DNA of 64,000 nt from Mansonella perstans (taxonomy: Eukaryota; Nematoda; Chromadorea; Rhabditida; Onchocercidae). Under the pieces are notes generated by a model that searched no databases, had not been told where the DNA came from, and saw nothing but the letters and a program-made list of their open reading frames with translations. Shown here piece by piece: positions 40,601 through 51,686 of this stretch. Both the position numbers and the translations under genes were made by a program. Every line of letters starts with the position of its first letter. Within the stretch, counting starts at the first letter, position 1. The stretch is from the NCBI GenBank assembly GCA_037074765.1, contig JBAMDO010000049.1, positions 186,001 to 250,000 on the forward strand, in the 5' to 3' direction.

Positions 40601-41539
40601 GATACACTAGTTAATTATAACTGCTGCCGATTCAACAAAAATTTGTCTTACTTAGCTAATAATATTCTAACAAATGTCGGATAATTTAGGCAGTCTAAGG
40701 ACAATGAAACGAAACCAAATAAAATTCTATTTATTTTGACAATAAGATATGAATTTTACTCATTCATATTAGAAAAGATTGATTCCGCTTCAAAAACGAA
40801 TCTCAAATCTTAATTTTTGTTACAACTCAAATACTTAGCATTCACCACGGTATAGTTTCATTTCTATACAGTGATTAAGACGTCTTAAAATAAGAAGCAA
40901 TACTTGAGTGACCACAGTCGTTCGGTCATTTACAGATATAGATTACAGTCGGATGATACTTCTGGCAATCATGATATGAAATTCATAGATTAAAATCGGA
41001 TTTAAAATGAAAGTAGATGAAAGAGATCATCCAATCTGCTACAGATAATTTTGCCTCACACTTAGAATTGCGCACTGTAATGCATGCCTGATAATCTTGA
41101 TATTTCTTATCAGGATTATTACGTCGTCTCACATAAATCCTTTGATTTTAAAACCTAGATTGATGATAATTTTAAGTCATCGTGAAATCCGGAAGAGGTG
41201 TAAAAAGCAAATTTTCATAAGTTAATACAAATGTTCAGAACAATCTTCCTCATAAATCCTGCCATCTTTGTGATCAAATCTTGTTGTTACAGTAAAAAAC
41301 AGCAAAATAAACTGGACTGAACATGAAGTTTGTAAATATTTCAATATTGGAAATACTTAAAGAATTGGATTACATAGATGAAATGTGCAAATAAAAAACG
41401 AAATGAATCACGTAAGCAACTATTCAATTAATTTCACTTTATTATGACAAAATACATTAACAATATTTTACTACGTGGAATCACAATCGAAGCAACATCA
41501 ACTTGTATAATTTAATTTTAGAGAGAAAGACAATGACCA
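37606..41539. other. Upstream region of the SH2B gene, no gene seen
   Basis: AT-rich, with homopolymer runs (T-run at about 39964-39985) and many short frames. None has domain motifs or a plausible exon chain. It may contain promoter or non-coding 5' exons of the SH2B gene, but nothing specific can be assigned. Confidence 0.4.
41516..41521 (+). promoter_or_regulatory. Possible trans-splice acceptor
   Basis: The sequence taattttag, preceded by an AT-rich, T-containing tract, ends 18 bases before the ATG of the 57-residue ORF at 41540. This is the typical position for a spliced-leader acceptor in nematodes. A five-codon upstream ORF beginning at ATG 41533 overlaps the start. Confidence 0.3.
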
Positions 41540-41713
41540 ATGTCCAGTAAAGCTCAGGAAGGCTTAGAAAAAGTCGACTATATCTCGAAGAATGTTTCGA
41601 AACTAAAAGAATCTGTAAAACAGGTGGAATCGGTGAAGATGTTAGAAGAGTATACTGCAGAGTTGCTTTTTGCACGAAGTGCGAGCAATCTGATGCTTTC
41701 GATTTCTGACTAA
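41540..41713 (+). CDS. Candidate 57-residue helical protein, unknown
   Basis: A single open frame from ATG to TAA. The peptide begins MSSKAQEGLEKVDYISKNVS and is rich in Lys, Glu, Ser, Val and Leu in a heptad-like pattern (KVDYISKNVSKLKESVKQVE), predicting an amphipathic helix or short coiled coil. No cysteine or membrane segment is seen. Support: an acceptor-like site just upstream, an in-frame TGA before the ATG, and AATAAA at 41757-41762, 44 bases past the stop. A CAG/GTGG at codon 28 could be a splice site, but reading straight through keeps protein-like sequence. The family is not recognised; small coiled-coil subunits of trafficking complexes are one possibility, purely by composition. 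Confidence 0.45.
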   Translation: MSSKAQEGLEKVDYISKNVSKLKESVKQVESVKMLEEYTAELLFARSASNLMLSISD

Positions 41714-44700
41714 AAGATAAGGAAGTACGAAGTGGGATATATAACGAAGTATAAAAAATAAACAGGTGAGGCCAGAAATCTTGAAATCAGATAAATTAGT
41801 ATGGTAGAAAAATGAAGAACCGATGGCCTGCAAAAAACGGTTCCTTAATATAGTTCATATAAACGAAGTGTTCCTATTCAAGGACATACATTTGATACTG
41901 CTATATCGATCTCAGCATGTCACGAAGAATAGGGAAACAATTCAAGATTGTACCAGACATTACTAAAGTATACAGTTTTCAGGATAATCCCCTGCCAAAC
42001 ATTATGTATCTATTTGAGATTTTACATGTCATCTCAGTTTTCTGCGGCATTTTCACTGTCGATATAATATCGAGTATATCTAGGAATCGTTATCTAGTAT
42101 GATACTGATGATGAATATTCTAAACCAACATCGTTTCATAAGCATCTCATTTGATCATTATAAAGATATTTAATGATCATTGCAAAAAAAGCGTTTTTTA
42201 TCGATGTTTATGAAGATCAAAAGGTTATTTAGATAGGTCAAAGAGCAAATGCTTAACCTCTGAAATAATGTCTGATAACTGTTTGCTAATACGGACAAGT
42301 CACTAAATTTTTGGGTTACAATGAAATTAATTTGTAAAAAAAACCATGGGATGATCACTCAAGTATGTGAATTGGAGGACAAAAGTTAATAATAGAAAGA
42401 ATTTAGTGTGACTTCTACCGAATAGCTGTCAAATTGAACATCTTTACGGAAGCGATAAAAAAATGTGGGAAATCGAGGAAGAGCGATTTGTTATATGCGG
42501 TAGGATGTATCTACTTTCTAAGTTTATCAACTAGAAAAAGTTGAAGAAAGAAAAATGAGGCAGCCATTCTTAACAAATGGTAATATTACAGATAAAATCT
42601 TGTCAAAAAAGCAATAAGGTTGTTAAAATTCAGTTCTTCATATTAAAATTCAAATAGCATAAAAAGCATTCAGATTTTTCAAAGCCTTAAAAAAGAATAG
42701 GAACGAAATAGCAGAATGTGCTTCCGGAAGAAATCGTCAACGTGATGGAAAACAAATGAAGATCAGTGGCATAAAAAAAAAATAAAAAATTCGAAGTTGA
42801 TTGATTTTTACACTATTTTGACAGCAAAATCAAAAGCATTTGAGACTTTTGGTAGTTAAGGTAGAAATATAAAGAGATTTAATTTACAATTAAATGTCAA
42901 TTAAATTGAAACGGAGGTAAAAAAAAGCATCGAGATAACTATCGATTACAATATTTTTAAGGAAAATTGGAAGGAAGTCGATATAACTAATTTCTTTCAT
43001 CGAACTGAAGAAGAAACGAACTAGTACGAGTAGTTGAATCACACCGTAAGCTGAGACGGGCTGACGCCTGACAGGCAGGCAGTATCGTCGTCATTTAGAA
43101 ATGCCGTGAATGGGATAATAGTAGTTGCTGCGGTAGTTGCAGTATTTCGATACGCAGACTTTTCCAGAAGGAAAGATAATTATGATAGCAGCGTGGAGGA
43201 AGCAGAAGAGGATGCCATAAAATTTGAGTCGACAAACGGGTGCACTACCACCGGAAGTTGTTCTCTTCCTTTTCTCCCTGACTTACCCGTTGTGAGCTCT
43301 ACTTCTTCGATGTTAAACAAGAAGCAATAGCAGTAATGGCTGCAATCGGAGCAGTATATCAAAATGCAGTTCATCAGGAAATTGCTAGGCTAAAGTGTAA
43401 GGATAGCTTTGAAAGATCACACCGCCGAACTTCTGTTATCACTGTTGAAACAACGAGCATTACTGCTCTGATGATGCTATCATAATGCCATCACATCCTG
43501 TGGCTGTAGCTGTGGCTGTGGCTGTGGTTGTCCAATGGATGATAATGTTCTTCTGTTTTCCTTCCTCTTCAGTCATTCATTCAATTCTTTCATTCATAGG
43601 CTCTGCTCGGGATTATCTTGAAAGCCTAAAAATGATAACTTAAATATGACAACAATTCAATGGGAAATTTCTGCATTTTCGTTTGAAATGGCGCATTCTT
43701 CAAAATTTGTCAATCACCATTTTAAGAGAAGAATTTTAGCTTTCCAGCGATTTATTTCAAATGAAAATGCAAAAAAAAAAAAAAAAAAAAAAAAAGTGAT
43801 AATTTAAACATGACAGCAAGGTTAGCATCGGTTTAATACTGCAGCTTAACTGTCAGATTCTCCGAATAGTAGCATATGACCAGATTGTTTTTGGCCGAAA
43901 TTCTATTATTGTGAGCACAACTGGAGATGTCATCCAGAGAAGTCAGCCAGCAGTTAGGAAGAGATAGAAGTGTGAGCAATTATCGCTCAACGAACTTTTC
44001 AACGATCGAATGAAACTTGAATATTTTCAAGAAAAACTTTATGCAACTCCAAGGAAGGGAAATTTATAAATGCAACAAAACTTTTACTTTTTAATAAATA
44101 TAACTTAATTCAGACTATTCAATTTTTTACTTTATTTTCACGTTACTGTTCTACTGTTTAACTTTTAGTTTATTTGGAGCGATGTATTCTGGTAGATTTC
44201 ATTTCATAAAATTTCATTTGTCATGGATAAATGTCATGTCATGATAGAGTAGATTTTACATGCAATTGCACATTGCACACTATATCTTCCTCTCGAATTC
44301 AATGTTGTAGTGATATGGACAGGCAAGAAAATGTTAGTAATCGAAATTAACCATCAATGGCAATGAGATGTGTGCTAGCAATTCACACAATTTCTTTACT
44401 TTCGTAGATCCCCTTTAAAGAACAACCGATTTCATCCAACTTCTCTTTCCGGTTTTCTCATCATCATTTCTAGAAGGCATCAAATCGATATATAATTTTA
44501 ACTAATACAATCCTAAAAAGAACCAGCACTGAAGAAACTTGTTAATTCTAAACCACTGTTTATTTGTCAACAAATTATTGTTTGTGAATAAGAATGTCAA
44601 ATACTTTGTACTTGCTTTTAAAAAAAATAAATAAATAAATACATATGGAGTTCTTTTTTTACAAGAAGTTTAATTTAATTATCTTAAATGGTTCCGAAAA

Positions 44701-47262
44701 GAGAGTATGATACGGGATGGATGATACGATGGACATTTGGCACTTCCATGCATCCGATACATATTATACCTTCGTTTTTAGAAGGAAGATATATTATGTG
44801 GTGTATGCCAGAATGCTTTCTCCAGTATGATCAGCATGCAACTGCAGGAGTATAGAATCAAATCAACTCTATTGCATCCCTTCTTTTCGCTATTTTAAAT
44901 TTTCAAATGCCATTTGTAAAAGACTGATTAGAATTGGTAATTTGTAAGTTCTGTACTTGCGATAACTTTGTTACTTGGAAGAATACTGTGGCCATCCTTT
45001 ATAGTTCCAATATCTTAGCAGTTTTATGACATTTACAGTTAAAAGCAATAGATGTTCCTATATTGAGGACACACAAATGCATGACAGCAGTCACATATGT
45101 ATAGAGTAGAAAGAAGTACGGCGATACGGACAGCATGGGCTGCTGACTGGCACAAATTTACGGGAAAGTATGCCATCAAATCAGAGAGCAGCAGTTTGAT
45201 TCATTTTAGAATTTGCGCCTCCCTGAATGACCCATTAAGTAATAATAATTCTCCTAACAGAGTACCCGTATATGTCTTCATCCATCCACACTTATTCTTA
45301 ATACCTTTGAAATCAACTAGATTTATACTATTGCATTCCTCCTCCTCTCTTCAAAAATTTATTTTTACTACTAACACGTGCAATATCCTTCTTAATCATT
45401 CTTACTTGTAGTTCCATCAGTATCTGGCCCAACGATATTTTACGAACGTAAAGAAGTTTATGAGATCGTAATTTCAATATTGTACGATTCACATTCATTT
45501 CTGGTTAAAAGATTTGAAAATCATTGCTCATGTAAATAAAATAAAGCATTGTAATGTTACTATTTTTTTTGCGAAAAAATTCTCTTGATTTTAAAATCCG
45601 CTTTATTTTTTCATTTAAGTGCATAGTACTTTTTAAAATCTTCCCTTTCATCTCCATTTCAGCAAGTTTACTTATGTTTCACATTTAATTGGATTTTTTC
45701 TACTTATTCTAAACTCCGATGAAACATACTTCATAATTTTAATTGGTCTAAAAATTAGTATAGTGATATGTTGAAATAATCTCAAATAGAAGCATTTAAA
45801 TATTTATATTCATTGCAGTAGGAAATAACAAAGTTTCAAAAAGTAAGAAACAACAATGTTTAGTTATGCCTTATTTTTCCTCCCACACTTTTCCTTGATA
45901 ATACGCCTTTAAAACAACGAATGCGAGGAGAAATTCCGGTTTAATAGATTTTCGGGTGCAATTGAGCTTTATATTATAATACACTTCTTTCTTCCGCATT
46001 TCTCTTCTACTAATTTGATTAAAGTTGAGCAAAATTTTGTCCATAAAGCGCAAACCAGTAATATAACTTCTTCAAGATAACTGGTTTTACAGAGCCATTC
46101 TCTTTACTGCAACTGTTGTTAAAGTAATCGCTCTATGTTATCATTCCGTCTTCGAAGATGTGCTTACTGAACGCCTCTTTGTCTTTCTTCAGCTAACTTT
46201 TCTCATAGATTTAGATTATCTTCTTTAACATTTCCAATTTTTCTAATGGTTTTTCAGGAATTGCAAATATTTTCTTATTTTTCTTATCTTAAAACTTTTT
46301 AAATGGGCACACAAACAAAACACTGCTGTGTGTAGTGAGATAAAATCATATGGTAAATGAACATTGTATATTAGAGCGGTAACGCAAACTGGAATCTCAG
46401 AAATGTTGGTGAGATCTGATTACCTAAAATCATCTTCAGAAGTCAAATATCATTTATAATTATTTTTTACATATTAGAATATTTATAGCAGAATAAAAAA
46501 AAAGTTCACAAATATTTCACGGTATTTATCAACGTTTATTCCCATGTAATTATCTAAGAATTTTATCCTTACCATATTGTCATTTCATCAATTCAACAAG
46601 TTTGTCAATCAGATTAAAGCTGTTAAATTGAACTAATTCTCCACTCTTTGAAGAATATCTCATAAACAAAATAATACTATGCATAATATACAGACTTTTT
46701 TTTTTTGCCGAATTGAATAATAAGCATAAGACTTAAAACTAATCATTTTTTTCGAATTATCAAGCGAAAAAGAAGAATTAATCCTGTATTTGTAGCAGCA
46801 AAATTATAATTATTTTACTTTATCATTATGAACGAATTAATCAAATATGCAGTTATAGATATTTTAATTTGATATTACTGTACCGCTAATTCCTTTATAA
46901 AGTATCATCCATCATGTAATTATTACGTTCCATTACCAAATCTTTAACAATTATCGAATCTTTAGCAATTTCATTTATACTTTTCAATTTTTAAATATTA
47001 ATAATTTGATGATAGAAAAAAAGATATAAATATTTTTTAATCGAATTAAACTTATTCATCACCTATTTTTGAGTTAATTCTTTCAATGATTTTTACTTTT
47101 TTCCTTTAGAAGAATAGATATTTATCATATCCCTCAAAGCAAAAAAACTTTCTTTCAACAAAATGAATTATACTGAATTTAACTTTTTGTGGCATTGCTA
47201 GAACTATATTTCTCGCTTCGCCAATTAATCTCCATATCTAACCTGTCCATCGGAATGTTCAA
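41714..47262. other. Gene-poor region with a GC-richer island at 43.0-43.5 kb
   Basis: Mostly AT-rich. The block at about 43040-43560 is locally richer in G and C, contains a 74-codon frame (43106-43330) with serine/acidic content and a gctgtggctgtggct-type short repeat at about 43500-43530; it could be a non-coding first exon or promoter. A frame at about 43809-43967 (core DQIVFGRNSIIVSTTGDVIQ) is protein-like but isolated. An A-run lies at about 43769-43795. The 104-residue frame at 45097-45411 is unsupported. Confidence 0.4.
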
Positions 47263-47297
47263 TGTATACATAAACATACAAACAGACACATGCATTT

Positions 47298-47352
47298 AGA
47301 TACACACATGTATACACATACACACACATACACACACATACACACACATACA

Positions 47353-47401
<49 letters not shown>

Positions 47402-47410
47402 ACACATACA
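47298..47410. repeat. CA / TACACACA microsatellite
   Basis: About 110 bases of interspersed (CA)n and tacacacaca units. The long frames on both strands here, encoding Thr-His or Cys-Val repeats, are produced by the repeat and are not genes. Confidence 0.95.
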
Positions 47411-47762
47411 AACATATAGACATATACATAATATGTGTATATCATAAAAAGATCACATTTTTTTGTTCCCTGAACAATGCCATTTTTACAAGTATTAGTT
47501 GTGATGATGGAAGATATGGTATGGTGTGTGCACACTCATACGCACGGACAGACAGACAGATACACACACGCGCATGGATTGATGGCCGTGCCATGTTGCG
47601 CCAATACTTCTTGACTTTACTTTGCGCTATCCTCGGCCCTCCCTTTCTGTTGTTGACTAGCACATCAAGAAATTACAGTGTCCACCACTGGTGGACTACC
47701 AACTGCGCCACCTTTATCTTCTACCTTTTCATATCCTATTTGCACTTCTTTCAAATCTGTCA

Positions 47763-48057
47763 TCGTTTATTTCGGCCTAATATAACTTCTTAATTGTTAT
47801 TGAAAATTAACGCATTTCTTGCTTATCGAATCAAGCTCACGTATCATGTTGAAAGTTCACGTATCACGTTAAAAGTTCACTATGATGTTGAAAGTTCACG
47901 TATCATGTTGAAAGTTCACGTATGATACGTCATTTATTTCGGCCTAATGTAACTTCTTAACCGTTATTGAAAATTGACGCATTTCTTGCTTATCGAATCA
48001 AGTTCACGTATCATGTTGAAAGTTCACGTATCACGTTGAAAGTTCACGTATGATGTT
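47763..48057. repeat. Segmental duplication with nested 20-bp tandem repeat
   Basis: A segment beginning tttatttcggcctaat at 47765 recurs at 47933 with a few substitutions. Each copy ends in head-to-tail units of about 20 bases, consensus aagttcacgtatcatgttga: about five in the first copy and three in the second. This looks like local tandem duplication. The unit contains a near-palindromic acgtat-atacgt core. No coding potential. Confidence 0.9.
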
Positions 48058-49566
48058 GTGTATGGAATTGAAGAAAAAAACTTTTACCCGTATTTCAGTC
48101 ACTAGCAAGTATAAATTGGCTGCTAGAAGTGAAATTCGTACTTCTTATTACTAATGAGTGATTTAGTAGTGACCTTTGTAAATTTTATGTTAAAATAACT
48201 TGAAATGATTGCTTTTCCATTGTTGGAAATATTTACAATTTTAAATCATTGCATAAAACATTCCAGAAATGTCCTAGAAGTTATAGATTACAAACGTGTT
48301 ATATAAACTTGATTACATTTGTAAAGTAGCAGAATCCATATGAAATTATAGTGAATTGCAAGAATACAAAACTGAAATGAGGATGAGTTATACGCAATCA
48401 ACACTTACCACTAATTTGTACATTGGAAGAAAGGCGTAAGATAGAATAGATCTTTGAGAGAAATTGGAATTTGAAATATCGTTGACAAAATGAATTCAAA
48501 TATTATCTGTAGCAATTTTTTGTCTGAGAATGAAACAAATTTTAGCCTCTGAGCAACAGACTAATCTTCCTTTGACCATTGGTACCTTTTAAACAGTAAC
48601 GTCCTAAAATCATTTTAATCGGAATTTTTGTAATCAATCTTGTTCCTATTAAAAGCAAAGTACAAAACGAGAATTACTTACAAATTTACATATATATATA
48701 TATTATTAATCTTTTCCCACTGCCTATTGATTTTAAGGATTAATTTAAAATAGCTAATTTGTCTCAGCTCATAAATTCTCATTATCATATAAACTTGCAA
48801 ATGATATGATGCCATAAAATTTGGCATACACTGTCTGGAATGGAATGAAATTACATTAGATAGCATCTAGAGCTTCGAATTTCTAACAATATTTAACTAC
48901 AAATTTAACAGGTGCATGAATTTAATATATCGTAGTCACGCATTCCATGTGTTATACATATTGTTCTGCCATAAAATATTCAGATACAATGATAATTATC
49001 CAATGGTGAATGGATATTTTAGACTATTTGATCTTCACATTGCTTTTAGTTTTATTTTCAGCATCATGTTCTGGGCTTTCTTTTATTCAAAAGAAAAATT
49101 TTGCAATGTTTTCTTTTTTTTTTTTTTTTTTTGTCAACTTCCAGCTTTTAAGCTACACTTTATCTGTGTCGAAAAACATAACAGAATAAAAATCAAACAG
49201 GTTCTGTATTTTCTGTTTAAAAGTTATGTTTCTTTTTTTTTTTTGCATTTTTACATTTTTCTTGTACTTCATTTTGCATGCAAATATGATTACCTAACAG
49301 TTCATTATAATGTTGATCCAGACAAGCATATAATTTTAACATTAAAAAATGATTGGCTCTGATCTGAATCCATTTAAAAGAACCGAGAAATTATTCAAAT
49401 TTTTTTCAACTTCTTCCTTTTTTTTATTTTTAAAAACATGTCGAATGATCATTTTTATGAATGACCTATGTACACTTTTTAATATTACTTTTGAAAGGTG
49501 ACCTTATAAATAATAATGCTTGAAAGGATAATTTTTGGAAAAGTTGAAAAAATATTTTCAATCCAG
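48058..49566. other. AT-rich spacer
   Basis: A (ta)n run sits at about 48690-48705 and T-runs at about 49112-49132. The 148-codon frame at 48916-49362 is dominated by Phe runs encoded by poly-T and is probably non-coding, although it lies upstream of the protein-like terminal frame at 49567. Confidence 0.4.
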
Positions 49567-49780
49567 TAACTGGATTTATGTAAACTCCTACAAATATGTT
49601 CCCTTTCCCTCTCTATCTGATTGTTCAGAAAACTGTCCCCTCCTCGCTGTCTACAACAAGTTAACCTTATTTCTGGGAACTGAAGAGAATAATTTGATTT
49701 TGCAGCAAGATAATATAATAGTAGATTTTCCCTCTTCTATCGTTCCCGTTTTTTTATGCGACAGAGGGAAATTTCGGTGA
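49567..49780 (+). CDS. Candidate terminal exon of an unknown gene
   Basis: After an acceptor-like caatccag, a frame runs for about 71 codons to TGA 49778-49780 with balanced composition (NWIYVNSYKYVPFPSLSDCS, LGTEENNLILQQDN, VPVFLCDRGKFR). An AATAAA hexamer lies at 49795-49800, fifteen bases past the stop. No upstream exon is convincing and no domain is recognised. It could be a chance frame. Confidence 0.25.
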
Positions 49781-51289
49781 TTTAACTGAACTCTAATAAA
49801 AGCGAGCCATAATGATAAGAGTGTACAAAGGTTAAGATGGAAAAGAGGTCTCAATGGACATCTTACATTAACATCCAGTTCATCCAAGGAGATTTTGTTT
49901 GCAATAAAGGCTCCACAAAGAGCTTAGAAGTAGGAAATGTAAAAAAAGTACTGCATTCCATTTAAAATTTAATGGTATTGACATCTTTGACAATGAGTTT
50001 ATTGGTTTTGATTGCTTTCTAAGAAAGTTAATTTATTATAAATGTTACTTGTTATGTTAGGTTAGTTATGTGTGTTAATAAGTAGAATATCATAGATAGT
50101 AAGCAAAGTAGTAATTATCAAATCTCTAGAACTATAAATTGATCCAGTATGTTACTTCTCTCCTATTACTGTTTTTTTGAAAGAGAAATAAAATATGTTC
50201 AATATACATTGTCACTCTTTACTACCGGATCGTTATGTCGACAGATTCTTCTATTTTTAGTTAGAAATAGAAAAAAGACAATATAATTTGATTGATAGCA
50301 GAAACTGACTAACATTTATTTTCCATTCGATGATGCATAATTACTGCGTTACTTGATTTGTTATGCTTATTAAGATGACACACAGATCGTTTAGTTTGAT
50401 CAACGCAATCTTCGTTGATTTCTAAGGGTCACAAATTGTCTATCATTTTATCTGGACTAACATAATGGAAAGAAAATGATAAAACATGTATTGTTCATTA
50501 AATTTCATTCAAAAAAATAACTTGTGAATTTCGGATAAAACGTCAGTGAATCAGTTTGACGTGTGGTAGTAAGTAGTAAGTAGTAATGGGCGCTGTTGTG
50601 CCACGGTACACAATGGCACACATACAAATTACGCTGCATTCCCCTCTTCTAAATATCTCGCCGTGCTCTTTGGAAATGTCTCCGAAAACGCAACTTGTAT
50701 AAATGATTCGTAAAAGTTTATCGTAACATTTGAGTTAGGCATCCAACGATAGGAGTGTAAATGGAAGAGAAAGTGACAAAAAAGAAGGCAAGGCCTAATT
50801 TCTCCGAATACCTTCCTTGCATTTATGCTGCAATTGTATTTCAGGCTTGTACATAAACACTTTTACAACCATTATGCCTTGCGTAACACATTCATCATAT
50901 CTTTACATTTCAGACTTCATGATCCAATTTATTTTCTCGCAGTATAAACATAAGGAAATTTGGGAATTCCTTTTAACTTTTAACTGAAGATTTGATTGCA
51001 TTAATTACTGAGGTTGGAGAGATTCACTTATTACGAAAGTAAAATATAAAGTGTTAAACATTTCTGATCTTCTGTTCTACCATAACTGATAATGCATAGA
51101 ATTTAACCGATTTCTTTGTTGTTGCTGATATCATCTTCATATATTTCATCGTTTCCCTTCCTATTCTCTCTATATTAGCAAACACTAATACCTGCCATTA
51201 AATTTCTAAATAGTTGTCATTCGACAGTACGATTGCATTTTTTCAACTTTTACACTCTTCTCTTATCGGCCGAACTATCTTTAGCTTCT
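49781..51289. other. Intergenic, no gene seen
   Basis: AT-rich sequence with a short gtagtaa triple repeat at about 50568-50586, followed by a GC-richer patch (50587-50700). A minus-strand frame at 49651-49887 is antisense to the plus-strand candidate exon and less convincing. Confidence 0.4.
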
Positions 51290-51686
51290 TTATGTGTTAT
51301 CAACTGTACCTTTATGATCCTTATGAACTGTACATTTATGATCCCGAGGAAGACCAGACTCATTTGTAAAATTTTCATACTCTTCAAAACTTTCTAACGT
51401 TGTTGTCGGAATTTGTCGTGTGTTCTTACATTTCCTTGCACTTGTTACCGTTTCTCTTGCTTCAAATAATATTTTGGGTAATTTGAAACACGGTTTAATT
51501 AACTGCAATAAATTGTTAATCAAGCCTTTTTTCCGCATTTATTCCTTCATATTACCTTATATATCAATGAATTTATGCTGTTACTTGTCGTTCCACATTG
51601 ACTTATTAAATCACTAGTATCATCCCTTCCCAGTGCAATTGCTATGAGAAATTTCTTGAATGTCTTCAGGCGATTTACTGATGTCT
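51290..51686 (-). CDS. Two-exon unknown protein (5' incomplete)
   Basis: Two exons in coding order, about 51686-51556 and 51502-51290 (TAA 51292-51290), join in phase 0 across a 53-base intron with a gtaata donor and a tttattgcag acceptor. The reading is protein-like on both sides: NRLKTFKKFLIAIALGRDD, then CGTTSNSINSLIYK joined to LIKPCFKLPKILFEARET, then TTTLESFEEYENFTNESG and a C-terminal DHKCTVHKDHKGTVDNT. About 113 residues are visible, with four cysteines and a helical, charged character; the tail carries a short HKxTV repeat. No ATG is available in the first visible exon, so one or more 5' exons lie further right and were not found. The family is not recognised; the cysteines would suit a secreted protein, but no signal peptide is seen. 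Confidence 0.5.

Noticed and set aside
47225..47535. Long open frames on both strands over the CA repeat
   Set aside because: They are produced by the dinucleotide repeat, with alternating Cys-Val or Thr-His codons; no splice or start logic.
48916..49362. 148-codon plus-strand frame
   Set aside because: Phe runs come from poly-T tracts and the composition follows base composition; no domain or exon partners.
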